NCBI GenBank assembly: GCA_030549205.1
Contig: JAUKTV010000006.1
Coordinates: forward strand, 700,501 to 764,500
Reading direction: 5' to 3'
DNA length: 64,000 nt
Origin: Apiosordaria backusii
Lineage: Eukaryota; Ascomycota; Sordariomycetes; Sordariales; Lasiosphaeriaceae
Shown here in pieces: positions 22,803 through 33,421 of the stretch (the stretch's first letter is position 1; the number at the start of each line of letters is the position of its first letter). The notes under the pieces are model-generated. The model was given only the letters and a program-made list of their open reading frames with translations, was not told the DNA's origin and did not search any database. The position numbers and the translations under genes were made by a program.

Positions 22803-25308
22803 TTACCACATTTCAGATCCATCTTCGGGCGTCCCTTTTTTACCGGCTTGCAGACTATCGGGAACTGAGCTAGCAGGACTAGAAGCCTGAACCAATGTAT
22901 TGGAATTTTCCAAGCTGCGATCTTCATTATCATCACCCTTAGATTTCATCTGACCAGACCGCTGCAATCTCTTGGCTGCTCTGACAGTGTCCGCTAGGGG
23001 GTCTGTGACTGCCCATCATGGAAATGTTAGCAAGGACTGAATATTTTTTTCTCACAAGATAGCTGATCGAGACCCTGTGACAGGTAGACAAGACTCACCA
23101 CCCGTAAGCTTCAGCCCAACAAAGCGCTTGCAAGTCTCCAATCCCGCCTCAAGGACCTCTAGTTGCTTGGTAAGCTGGGCACGCTCCACCTTGCTGTCCT
23201 CGGGTTCTCCGGCAATGCGGGCGGCAAGGTTCGGGCTCATGTGGTAGACCGAGACTGGGGAGAGGATGGCGTCCAAGGCGTTGACCAATTTTTCTTCAAT
23301 GACTTCAACTGAGATGTCATCGATGAAACGTCTCAACGCCACCTGCACCCATCAGGCCATTGTTAGTAACTTATCTATAGACGAACTGAGGTGTTCTACT
23401 TGCCTTGTAGTACGAGTTCAAACAGTCCATGGCGTCAGTAGCAGCCAAACGTTTCATTCCCATCCCTTCGGCTCCGGCTAAGTCCTTGGCAAGTTTTCCA
23501 AGATCATAGCCACCCTGGCGATTCAAAATCCAACTCCGGGAACTAGTTAGAGAAAAGGTCTTATCGATACCCAGAGCTTGTTTAATGATCTCCGAGAACT
23601 CTTTCTCCCTTCGTTCAATCCGCACCTGTTCCAAGACCTCCAAAAATGCGTCATTGTAGGTGATGGGGTGGGCATTTTGATGTGGGATGAGAAGCTCAGT
23701 CGTTTTAGTGCGCATATCTTCCAACACCTGTTTCATTGCGGGCTTGATGACCTCCCGATGCATGGCTACGGCAGTCGATTCATCTGCAATATGAGCAATG
23801 ACGAGTTCAAGAAACCGGTTAACCCCATTCCAAACACTGTCAATGTGCTCGCGCGCAATGGCCTCCCAATGGCCTGACTGTTCGAGAAACAAGTCGGCGA
23901 CAAGCATAGGGTTGAAAGTCCCGGGAAGTTCACGGCCACGTGTTCGCTTTTGCAGATACTCGACGTATGAGATGAAGTCTGACCTCCTAACCTTGGTCAC
24001 TTTCCCTACTGAGCATTCCCCAACATCTGTAGCCGAGTGAGTTTTGAAGCTAGCAGTGTCATCAACAATGTCCCAGCGATGGCCACGGTTGGACAGGTTG
24101 GATGCAAATTCCTCGTTGAGGTTTTGGACCACGGCTCGAATACGTTGCTCGTAACCAATATTGGTCTTGGCCGGGTGGAAGAAGGTGCTGATGTAGTTGC
24201 CGGAGATTGATGACTTGATCAGAGCTTGGAACGATTCGGCGAGCTGGAACAAGTAATGCCTCTGGTCAAACGAGCTGGCTCTTGGATCCCCGAGACTGGT
24301 CAGCTGCTTTTGGCAAGATCCGAACTTTTTGTCAATCTCGTTGAGCAGGCTGGGAAGTTCGGCGATGATCTGGCCCAGTAGCACTTTGCTCAGCCTGCCC
24401 CTGAAGGTCCCCACACCCAGGGAAGAGGATGGAAGCTCGCTCCAAATACCCTCGCTGAAGAACTTATTTTCCTCGGCGTCTCTCTCGGAGTGTGTCCACG
24501 TGCCCTTCTCACTGTCCATGTTTTTGACAACGTGCCAACCCAGCCGGAACTCAACCTCTTGATTCCTGGCTAGAGCCAGATACAAGCTCTCACTGGCAGA
24601 CCCTGCTGTCAAGGTGTCGGGCTTGGTGATGACCCCCAGTGTTCGGTTTCCAGTAGGATCCGCGGCCCGGGCCAACTTCAAGACAATCTGGTTGGCGAAA
24701 TCGTTTTTGGCGGAGATGACGGCAAGAATGATGCATCTCGACTGTTTCATGTAGCCTTGGACAACGTCCTGAATAAGCTGAACATCTGAGGCGGACTGGT
24801 TTTTGGTCTCGGAATGAATTAGGCCCGGCAAGTCCACCATGGTGAGATGGGGGCGATCTGGACCAGTGACCTCAACACGAAGGATATCTTTGGCGAATGC
24901 CTTTCCGTGAGGCGAGATACCCATGGCTCCCTTTGCACTCTCGATGAGTTCGGGAAGGTCGTCCAGATCAAAAAGTTCTTGGGTGAATCCACGGAGCGCT
25001 TTCTGTTCCGACTCGCTGCGCTCATCGTGGGGGACGATAGAAACACGCGCGCTTCTTTGCGGCGTTCGGCGCAAGATCAATTCGGTCGGGAATCGCGTGC
25101 AGAGGTTGCTCTTGATTGGGAAGGAAACCCCAGAGATTGCTTCGAGGACTGAGCTTTTGCCTGAAGACTGGTCTCCACAGACGATGATCTGTGGAAGGGA
25201 GACATAGTTGCTGATGCCTTGGGCACGGAGTTTGTCGACTGCATTGAGAAGCTGCAGCTGGTCTTCAGAGCATAGTTTGCTCATTGGGTCATCCTCAAGG
25301 GCGAGCAT
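22803..25308 (-). CDS. Dynamin-like GTPase (fungal Mx/DLP type)
   Basis: Exons 25308-23404, 23342-23099 and 23008-22803; 784 residues. GTPase motifs are complete: P-loop GDQSSGKSS at residues 45-53, switch I Thr in LCTRFPTEL (about 70-77), DLPG at 159-162 and TKPD at 228-231. A dynamin-type helical middle region follows, then a GTPase effector segment rebuilt by splicing (YYKVALRRFIDDISVEVIEE), and a Ser/Asp-rich C-terminal tail. No PH or Pro-rich domain is present, as in Mx proteins and the many fungal dynamin-like proteins of unknown role. The first intron (23403-23343) starts with GC, in a strong AAG|GCAAGT context; the second (23098-23009) is GT-AG. Expected to oligomerise on membranes and remodel them by GTP hydrolysis. 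The start has a Kozak-like ACCAAAATG. Confidence 0.92.
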
Positions 25309-25918
25309 TTTGGTGGCTTGGGAGAGGTTGAGGTCCTCCGATGCGCGGTCAACAGTCCGATGGCGTAGTCACGGTCGATTGTCCGGTGCAAGTAGGCTCA
25401 GGTAGGGTGGCCGTGACCGGGAAGAACCGTGGGTGGAATGTCTTAGGAAAACCTCACAGCTTGTAAATGCTCCGTCATTGATGGTAAAAAATTTGAATGG
25501 GGTAGAATCAACAACAGGCCCCACCCGCCCAAGTCTTGGCGGCTTTCCCTCAACAACATTAAAACTATTGATCATCAATGACAGCTGTCAAATTGTACGG
25601 TTTCTTTATGTGGGTGATGGAAATCGGTCGACAACTTGTTCAGTCTAGTAAACAGAACTATACACCAAAGAGATAAATTTTAGGGCACGTTATGGACAGG
25701 TAAACAAACGAACTGGGCAGTGCTTTATTAATGCACTGGTCTATCTGGGTGCCGTTTCTTGCTCAAGGATGGAAGTCTTTTCATGCAACATTAGATAGGT
25801 AGCCACCTCCAGTCTGACCCCATCCTTTGAACCTCCCCCTCAGCCAGCTGCTCGATTTCCCAGCATGAACATTGCTTACACTCTCCCCCACAAAGACGAC
25901 TGATTTCTTGTTTACCAT
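25309..25918. other. Intergenic, no gene seen
   Basis: Promoter of the dynamin-like gene and 3' side of the small secreted protein. No motif recognised. Confidence 0.6.
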
Positions 25919-26432
25919 TTACTGATGAATGACAAACCTTTGTTCACCGGTATACTGCTGGTAAAACGAGGCACCAGAATTGAGAATGGGGAAGTCCGAA
26001 GAAGGCCAGAACTTGGCCGCAGCAATGTTCTGCCCGGCGTTGGACAGCGCAAGCTCGTAAAAGGGAGCAGGCCCAGTCTCATCGGCAGTCTGGACACGGC
26101 GGAAAGACCAGATGATGCTCGGGTCGGTGCAGGTGGCAAAGCCGGTGTCGGGAAGGGAGCTGGAGCCGAGAGGGCTGCCGGCGAAGCTGCACTCAGTGGC
26201 GTAGGGCATCTGGTTGGTGGCTACCTTGAAGCGAATCCTGCAAAGACATGTGAGAAAAGGACATCTAGTAGAAGGGAAGGGAAGATACTCACGTGCACAG
26301 AGTTCCATGGGGGATGCAGCCGGTGGTGAACTCGGAGACGTCGAACTCCTGCGCATCGACGCGGGGCTCGAGGGGAGCGGCAGCGGCGGAGCCGAGGAGG
26401 GCGGTGAGGATAATGGCGGCGAAAGTCTTCAT
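25919..26432 (-). CDS. Small secreted protein, four cysteines
   Basis: Exons 26432-26293 and 26237-25919 (intron 55 nt, donor GTGAGT, acceptor GCAG); 152 residues. An obvious signal peptide (MKTFAAIILTALLGSAAAAP) is followed by EPRVDAQEFDVSEFTTGCIP. The mature chain holds four cysteines (TGC, TLC, TEC and ATC), consistent with two disulfides, and aromatic-rich beta-prone sequence ending SFYQQYTGEQRFVIHQ. The overall type resembles the hypothetical small secreted proteins of plant-associated and saprotrophic ascomycetes, possibly the AA1-like/Alt a 1 fold, but that family match is a guess. Secretion is well supported; function unknown. Confidence 0.83.
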
Positions 26433-27333
26433 TTCAAAGGTGTTAATGTTGAGCTTCTCAAATGTTCAAGTTGGTGTTTTCTTATGTTGGACTGACTGGT
26501 TGTCTCAGGCTGATGATGAACAGAATGGAACTTTTAACACTCCGGAACATCATCCTTCTTATACACGACGATCTCTCGGAAAAATACCATCAATCTCGTA
26601 TCGCTTCCCGCCACCGTCGTCATACGTTCAATGCATCGTCGAAGCATTCAATAGTGTCAGTCTCACGACGGTCGATTTTCGGAAGGTCGCGAGATGGTAC
26701 GTTCCGAAGGGGCTAAGAACAATCATGGATGACCACCATGGGAGCACAGTCATCAGCAGTACGAGTTTCAAGAAGGACACGAGGTTGCATGGTAGCGCTT
26801 ACATGGGTCTTGAATGGGTCGACTTCCCGATTTCCCGGCGATGGGGATTCTATTGTGGTGGTGAGTAATCGCGCTCTAAATCTTGCCCCTGTCTCTGTCA
26901 GCACCAGTATCAGCATAGGCCAATGCTTGTTTTTGTGTGGCTTTCCTATGCCCTTAGCTGTCTCCGGTCTCCATTTGGAATTCTTACCTAATTTGGAAGA
27001 GTGGATAACGGCTTTTGGTACATAGAAAGTTGTGGACTCCCCTGCCAGGCTTCGAAGCACAAAACCTCGTATACAACTTGGGCGAGTTGAAAAGCTACGT
27101 TAGTATTCATCCACTTGCACTATGTCCTGCTTCGGCGGTTCTTGTCTGGCTTCTACAAACATTGAATGAGATCACAACCTCGATACCACCAGACATCACC
27201 AAGACCTTTGTGCTGAGTGGGTGTGTTTAGTTTGTTGAAATTATTATCATAAAGATACACATCATATATTACTTTCTTTAGAAACACATTATTACAACAT
27301 ATACACTAACATCAATAAGCATTAATACGCCCC
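26433..27333. other. Intergenic, no gene seen
   Basis: Overlapping open frames on both strands (26.7-27.1 kb) begin at non-ATG codons or have no recognisable product. Nothing reported. Confidence 0.6.
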
Positions 27334-29265
27334 TCATTTGGCCTCCGCCAAAATATCATCCGCCGCCTTCTCGGCAGCCATCATGGTCGAAACAGCGGTA
27401 AACGTCCCTGGAATCCTGGGATACACACTGGCATCAACGACTCTCAGTCCCTTCACGCCTCTGACCCTGAACTTGCTGTCCAACACAGCCATCGGATCCC
27501 CATCAGCACCAATCGGGCACGTCGAGCTGGCATGGTGACCCCAAGTCCCATCCTTGATATACTGCTCAATCTCCTCCCTCGTGTTCGTCCCGGCGCCGGG
27601 TAGGACCTCATTCGTCTTGATCGGCTGCTTGTGCAACGCCTCCCTCGCGAGCTCAATACCCTCTACCATGGCCTGAATATCAGCCTTCCAGTCCCCGCTG
27701 CCAGTGTCAAAGTAGTTGTAGTTGATGTAGGGCACGTCCAACGGGTCAGCAGACCGGAGACGGACAACACCAGCCGTGTTGCGGGGGTGGGCCTTGAGGA
27801 TGGCCCAGGTCCAGAGGTCAGACTCGGCGACGGCCGCGTAGCTGTATCCGGGGTAGTACCCGTGGAAGTTGACCGGGCCACCAAAGACAAAGGTGTCGAA
27901 GGAGCCGTCGGGGGTGGTGGTGGACTTGGAGAGCATGGCGGCTGCGAGGCCTGAGGAGGCGTAGGTGCCGCGGTCACCGAGGATGGGTCGCTGCCATTTG
28001 TCCAGGCAAGGGTCGGCGGTGGTGTTGTAGAGGAAGGTGCAGTCCTTGAGGGCGTTGTACGAGCGGGGGGCTCTGGCGGTGACGGATGTCTCGTAGTGAT
28101 CTTGGAGGTTGGCGCCTACACCGGGGAGGTCGACGACAACGGGGATGCCGAAGGACTCGAGCTCCTTTCTCGGGCCGACGCCGGAGAGCTTGAGGATCTG
28201 GGGAGAGTTGTAGGTGCCGCCGGCGAGAATGACTTCTCTGGAAGCACGGGCAGAACCGGGAGTTCCCTTTGCGCCGGTGGAAAGGGGGCTGGCACGGTAG
28301 AGGTAGGCACCGTCGAGGAACTCCACACCCGTGGCTCGGGGAGGGGAAGACTTCGTGTCAAAGATGACGCGGGTGACGTGGCAGTTCAGACGAACATCAA
28401 GAGGATACTTCTTGCTGCCGTCGGGATTCTTGGCGTCCCGGACAGACACGACAAACTCACGGGTGCCAAGACGGGTTCCCTTGTCGGTGCTGATGGGGAT
28501 TTGGTAGTAGGCTGGCTGACGGTCCCGAAGGCTGCTATCCGCGTTGAGATCACCCGCAAGAAGAGTACCGACGTTCAGGATTTGATTGGTGAGGCTTCCG
28601 AGTGCAGCAGCACCACCGGTGAGGGTGGCCAACAGCTGAGGGTCTGTCAGGGGAATTGTTAGGGAGGCAACCTCCGTGGTGAACCACCCGTCCCTGCCGT
28701 GCCCTTTGTATAACCCATTGATATACTGCTTCCTCTCCATCCTGACAAAGTACTTGCGCATATTGTCAGGTGACCACGAGTTGTCTCCAGTGAGCGTGGC
28801 GATGTAGTTGAAGTCGGACTCGTGAGGGTAGACGGCCACCATGGCATTGTGAGCAGTGCAGCCTCCAAGCGTTCCAGTGCGTGGATAGAGCACACCCTTC
28901 ATCTTGGACCCCTCGGGAGGGTTGAGGCCAGAGTAGACGGTTCCATCAGGGGTGTCGTAGCTGGTCTTCCAGTCTCTCGCCTGTCGTCCATCGTCGGCAT
29001 AGTGACGAACGAAGAAGTTCCAGGAGAGCTTGGGGTCCTCCGATACTCGGGCGTGATAAGCAGGAACCGTATAATTGATGTTCTGTCCCTGATCGTCGCC
29101 GGCCTCGATCAAGAGTGTCTTGTGGCCGGCAAGGGCAAGACGTGCAGCAAGAGGCCCGCCCCCTGCCCCTGATCCGACAACAATGTACTCGTAGCCCGTG
29201 AGATCGACGGCGTGAGCGAGGCCTGCACATGCAGCCCCGAGGGCCAGAACTCGATGGAGGAACAT
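27334..29265 (-). CDS. Secreted GMC-family FAD oxidoreductase
   Basis: Single exon, 643 residues. The start is ATG 29265; the frame extends seven codons upstream but only to TTG. A signal peptide (MFLHRVLALGAACAGLAHA) precedes the ADP-binding motif VVGSGAGGGPLAARLA (about 29-44), with the second Gly/acid contact in LLIEAGD. The GMC signature 1 region is YPRTGTLGGCTAHNAMV, signature 2 is GGTYNSPQILKLSGVG, and the catalytic C-terminal part has GHHASSTCPIG (active-site His) and VDASVYPRIPG. This order fits glucose-methanol-choline oxidoreductases such as aryl-alcohol oxidases, choline dehydrogenase-like enzymes and the dehydrogenase half of cellobiose dehydrogenase. It would oxidise an extracellular alcohol or sugar using FAD, passing electrons to oxygen or a quinone. 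The substrate cannot be assigned. Confidence 0.93.
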   Translation of the reverse strand: MFLHRVLALGAACAGLAHAVDLTGYEYIVVGSGAGGGPLAARLALAGHKTLLIEAGDDQGQNINYTVPAYHARVSEDPKLSWNFFVRHYADDGRQARDWKTSYDTPDGTVYSGLNPPEGSKMKGVLYPRTGTLGGCTAHNAMVAVYPHESDFNYIATLTGDNSWSPDNMRKYFVRMERKQYINGLYKGHGRDGWFTTEVASLTIPLTDPQLLATLTGGAAALGSLTNQILNVGTLLAGDLNADSSLRDRQPAYYQIPISTDKGTRLGTREFVVSVRDAKNPDGSKKYPLDVRLNCHVTRVIFDTKSSPPRATGVEFLDGAYLYRASPLSTGAKGTPGSARASREVILAGGTYNSPQILKLSGVGPRKELESFGIPVVVDLPGVGANLQDHYETSVTARAPRSYNALKDCTFLYNTTADPCLDKWQRPILGDRGTYASSGLAAAMLSKSTTTPDGSFDTFVFGGPVNFHGYYPGYSYAAVAESDLWTWAILKAHPRNTAGVVRLRSADPLDVPYINYNYFDTGSGDWKADIQAMVEGIELAREALHKQPIKTNEVLPGAGTNTREEIEQYIKDGTWGHHASSTCPIGADGDPMAVLDSKFRVRGVKGLRVVDASVYPRIPGTFTAVSTMMAAEKAADDILAEAK

Positions 29266-30965
29266 GACTGCCGCTGCAATCCACAACGATAGGAAATGGT
29301 CAGCGTGAGGGTGTGAGGGCGCAACTGAGGAGGGGATATTGTCCGGTGTGTCTTTGAGGGATTGCCGAGGGTTTTGTGCCCAAGACGAAGCACATGCGGA
29401 CCAAGACGACGTTGGTGCATCGTGACATTTGTGCTTCCCAGGGGCTTGGTTATGCCCTGCTCGGCGATGGCCTCCTCATTGAGGTGCCATGCCTAAACCG
29501 AGGGCGATCGGCGTTATTCGACAACGTTGGGGCATAAGATCCCAGAATTCTGGGGTAATTTGGGTCTATTTTCTGGCCAGGTCCAATGGCTTCTGTTTGC
29601 CAAAAATTAGTATGCTGCATTGTCCCTGATCAACTCGCATGTCGTGTTCGGTTTGGGCCTGGACAATGACGTTCATGACTGGAAGAGTTTTGTTGGACCA
29701 TCTTCAACTGGAAAACGCGTCTTGGCGATGCTTGGCGCGTCTTCCCGCTCTGAGACAGGATCTGCGGGTCATGGGAGATTAAACGGTTTAGTGGCTGGAT
29801 CAGCGATCCGATGCTGCGCAGCACGGCGATAGTGCCAGAAATAGCCACGGTGTGACCTGGGGATGCCAGGATTAATCTGTCTTCACCACCCCGCTCTACT
29901 CCACCAACTTCTCCACGATGCTTGAATCGCGACTCCATCCTCTTATACTGATCTTCCTGCTCGATATCCCTTTGCTTATGCCTCGTGTAGAACCCCCGGT
30001 CGTTTGTCCTGGCGGCGCCTGAATTGCGAGACCATGACGACCAGAGACATGTGGACGAGGACTTGTGGTGAAGTTCTTATCCTAATCACTCTCCTCTCAA
30101 GTTGAGGAAAAAACTTCGCCTTGGAGCGCACGTGAGAAGCTGTTACACCTGGGCATGTATCATGATATGGACCTTGATCTCAGTCTGACTTGACCTCTCA
30201 TCCACGCATTCCCTTTCTATTGTCCCCTTCCGTCTTGAGCATACTCTTCTAAATTGTCCAAAATAGAGAGAGAAATAGAGGCAGTCAGGCAAACATAGGT
30301 ACCTTTAAGTTCAAGACTAAGGAGTATGGCTTTGTGTTACAAATGGCAGGTTGCGCTGCACAAGAGGTGCCTGAAGTCGGAGCGATCAAGTCACTGGCAA
30401 AAACAATAATCACGCCGTGAACTTGAACTGTTGGCTGAACCACTATTGACGCTGTCTCGAAACTGTATACTATTTTGAAGGGCTAGGTACCTAGGTATGA
30501 AGGTCAGGATCGGTGGAACGATTACAAAGCGTTGTCTTACTTTTCTGGAGCACGTGGACATATACGAACTCGAACCGATTCTCTCCGCGGACACGGCATC
30601 AAGAAGGGCCCAATCCATCCCCGGACATCTGGAATTTGCACCGAGACCAATACTGGCCGACAGAGACAATGCTGGCTGGCAGCAGAGACAATATAGGGTA
30701 AGCATGCCAGCATAATCCCATACCGCAAGACCAAAGTTGAAGAATTCGGGGATCTCAGACCCATGCAGGGCATAATCCACGTTCCTCACTTCAGCTCGCA
30801 ACGTTAGACAACACGTCCACATTGAGCCATGAGGAAATTCACCATCCTCACCATGAATCCCACGATGTTAATCGTCTATAAAACCCACCATCACTACTCC
30901 TTGGACAAACTCTTCCTCCATCAGCATCGCCTCGAGTAGCAAGAAATCCTCAACCCTCAGCGAAG
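29266..30965. other. Intergenic between divergent GMC and lectin genes
   Basis: 1.7 kb shared upstream region of two secreted-protein genes. Open frames at 29.63-29.94 and 30.39-30.82 kb (minus) have no coding character. A palindromic TAGGTACCTAGGTA-type sequence near 30483-30496 is a common short motif in this window. A TATA box is listed separately. Confidence 0.55.
30877..30883 (+). promoter_or_regulatory. TATA box candidate for lectin gene
   Basis: TATAAAA, 83 bp upstream of the ATG at 30966. Confidence 0.5.
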
Positions 30966-32055
30966 ATGGTCTCCGCCACCGCTCTCCTCCTGGGCGCAAG
31001 CCTCTCCTTCGTTTCTGCCCACCCCGGCACCCCTCAACCCATCTCTCCCCGCCTCACTGTTCCCGGCCGCTGGGAACCTCTCGGCGGCACCTTTGCCCCC
31101 CTCCCTCCCTCCGTCGTATCTTGGGGTCCCAACCGCCTCGACCTTTTCGGCGTCGGCCTCGACAGCGCCCTCTGGCACCGTTGGTGGGACGGCCGCTCGT
31201 GGAACCAATGGGAGTCCCTCGGCGGACAGCTCACCTCGGCCCCCATCCCCGTCGCCTGGGGTCCCAACCGCCTTGATCTCTTTTCGGTTGGCGTCAACAG
31301 CTCCCTCATGTATGTCTCTTTCCCTCTTTACAAATCTCAGAAACATACTGACCCCGCGGTAAAGCCACAAGTGGTGGGACGGCCGCAGCTGGGGTGGCTT
31401 CGAAGACCTCGGCGGGCAGATCGAGGGCGACCCCTCCGTCGTGGCCTGGGGTCCCAACCGCCTGGACGTCTTCGCCAAGGGCAAGGACTCGGCCATCTGG
31501 CACCGCTGGTGGAACGGCCGTGCCTGGGGCGGGTGGGAGTCCATGGGCGGGCGCATGAAGGGGTCCACCTCCACTACCGCTTGGGCTGCTAATCGTCTTG
31601 ATCTGTTTGCTGTCTCGGCTAAAGATTCCTCGCTCCAGCACCGCTGGTGGAATGGTCGCAGCTGGGGCGGCTGGGAAGACCTCGGGGGGACGCTGCATTC
31701 CGACCCTGTGGCAGTGTCTTGGGGCCCGAACAGGATTGATGTCTTTGCTGTTGGAGCGAACAGGGACTTGATCCACAAGTGGTGGGATGGAAAGTCCTGG
31801 GGTGGGTGGGAGAGCCTGGGTGGGGTGTTGGAGTCTACGCCTGTGGTGGTGTCGGACCAGCCGAATAGGTTAGATGTCTATGTCATTGGTACTGACAGTG
31901 CCTTGTGGCATAAGTACTGGGATGGCTCTACCTGGAGGCCGTGGAGGAGCTTGGGTGGGACGATTGTTAGCAAGCCGGCGGTTGCTTCGTGGGGACCGGA
32001 TCGGGTGGATGCGTTTGCTTTTGGTACAAACTATGCCATTTGGCATAATTGGTGA
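30966..32055 (+). CDS. Secreted PLL-type seven-bladed beta-propeller lectin
   Basis: Exons 30966-31309 and 31365-32055 (intron 55 nt, donor GTATGT, CTGAC branch, AAAG acceptor); 344 residues. The signal peptide is MVSATALLLGASLSFVSA. The rest is seven nearly regular repeats of about 45 residues, each built on the pattern WGPNRLDLF, then WHRWWDGRSW, then GGWESLGG. The last repeat stops after YAIWHNW and the N-terminal WEPLGG would close it, a circular velcro closure. This matches the PLL/DUF346 propeller family (Photorhabdus lectin and fungal relatives) that binds fucose or O-methylated glycans with sites between blades. Likely roles are recognition of bacterial, nematode or fungal surface sugars; the specificity is inference. 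Splicing is supported because it completes blade 2 (SSLIHKWWDGRSWGG). Confidence 0.9.
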
Positions 32056-32305
32056 TTGAGGATCGGGATATCTGAAAGAAAGAGGGGCGGAGGTCATGGC
32101 TTGAGCCTACGGGGCATCAGACTTGGAAAAACGGGGGGAAATGCACGCAGATGATGAATCTGGGTTTAACTGTTCTTAAACCGCATCTATTAGTCCTTTC
32201 ACAAAACACTTTTGCAATAAATCATCCAACATGATCTATCTCTACCTTGTAATATTCCGACGCCTTTGTGAGCAGGCTTCAGGTCCTGCATACCTATTAT
32301 CAACA

Positions 32306-33421
32306 TTAACCAGCCAATAGATAACCAACTGCGGTGTCCAGGTCGTCAATTTCTGTGGGTTGATAGTTTGGCGGGACGACTGTATTCAATGTGCGGAAAC
32401 TATCCCGCCCATCTGCACACATGAACCTTTCAACACTCTCATGAGCCCTTTCGCTAGCCGCTGCGTCCGGCCTTGGCATGTAATGCATCCGCAATCGCCA
32501 ACCATGTCCAACAAAGCAGTCCATAATAGTTGTCAGAGCCTGGCGCTCTTTCTCAGTAGGCCCATCTTCCAGTTTATCCCCATCTTTGGTGGCAACAGCT
32601 GTCGTTTCGCCCTGCTCATCTTCCAAAGACAATTTGTCCCCCCGTCTCAGTATCACCCTCCGACACCCAGGAAACGTCCTCAGACTCTTGTTCTCGCCCA
32701 CGTCACCAGTGCTACCAACCCTCGGCTTTGGGCCCCAGATGATAACCCAAATCATCTTGTTCAAATTCTGATCATGTCCATCCGTCATCAGCGACTTTGA
32801 AACAGTAGCCAACGCCCCAATAATCCAATCATAAAAGTTCCCCATGGTCAGCACATGGTGATATCCATCCCCCTCATCCTCTTCCACCGAGCAATACACC
32901 TGCGCCTGCACCACCTGCGGGGCTTCCGCAGTAGGAACCCTCTCCACAAAGCCCATACCAGTATGCACCCCCCTCCAGCAACCCATCCTCCTCCAGCTCG
33001 CGCCTGTTCTCGTCATCCTTTCCATTTTCTCATCGCTCCAGTGCGCGAGCCTTCCTTCTTGGGGTGTACCGTTTGAATGAGGGGGCGAAAAACGAGCAGA
33101 GAAGAGCGCACCCATTTCACCCAGGAAGGCAGGGTGGAAAAACACGGAAAAGACAGACTTGAAAAAGGGGTTGATCTTCCGAGGGGATGGGATGAAAGAC
33201 GGGTAGGAGGTCCAACCTGGGTCGGGGAGGAAGAAGAGGTGCCGTTGGAGGAGGGGGTCGGTTTCGAGGACCGAGTGCCAGAGGCGGGAGACGCGGGTGA
33301 TGCTTGTTATGAGGTGGGAGGGGGGTAGGTGGAGGAAGATTTGGGAGAGGATTTCGGGGATTTGGAGGGCGGTGGGGGGAGGAGGTTGTGGTGGTGGTGT
33401 TGTTGTTGTTGTTGCTTCCAT
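32306..33421 (-). CDS. F-box protein
   Basis: Single exon, 371 residues, ATG at 33421. After a Thr/Pro-rich leader encoded by a GTT/GGT microsatellite, residues about 18-60 form an F-box (ALQIPEILSQIFLHLPPSHL, TRVSRLWHSVLETDPLLQRHLFF). The remainder is a roughly 300-residue domain of unknown fold with conserved-looking aromatic stretches (WVIIWGPKPR). F-box proteins dock substrates to SCF ubiquitin ligases through Skp1; the substrate is unknown. Its stop lies 250 bp beyond the convergent lectin gene's stop. Confidence 0.88.
   Translation of the reverse strand: MEATTTTTPPPQPPPPTALQIPEILSQIFLHLPPSHLITSITRVSRLWHSVLETDPLLQRHLFFLPDPGWTSYPSFIPSPRKINPFFKSVFSVFFHPAFLGEMGALFSARFSPPHSNGTPQEGRLAHWSDEKMERMTRTGASWRRMGCWRGVHTGMGFVERVPTAEAPQVVQAQVYCSVEEDEGDGYHHVLTMGNFYDWIIGALATVSKSLMTDGHDQNLNKMIWVIIWGPKPRVGSTGDVGENKSLRTFPGCRRVILRRGDKLSLEDEQGETTAVATKDGDKLEDGPTEKERQALTTIMDCFVGHGWRLRMHYMPRPDAAASERAHESVERFMCADGRDSFRTLNTVVPPNYQPTEIDDLDTAVGYLLAG

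Noticed and set aside
26713..27060. Overlapping open frames on both strands
   Set aside because: Non-ATG start on minus, low-complexity translation, no family features.
29630..29938. 102-codon ATG frame upstream of the GMC gene
   Set aside because: No coding character and it lies in the promoter region; Ser/Arg/His-biased translation.
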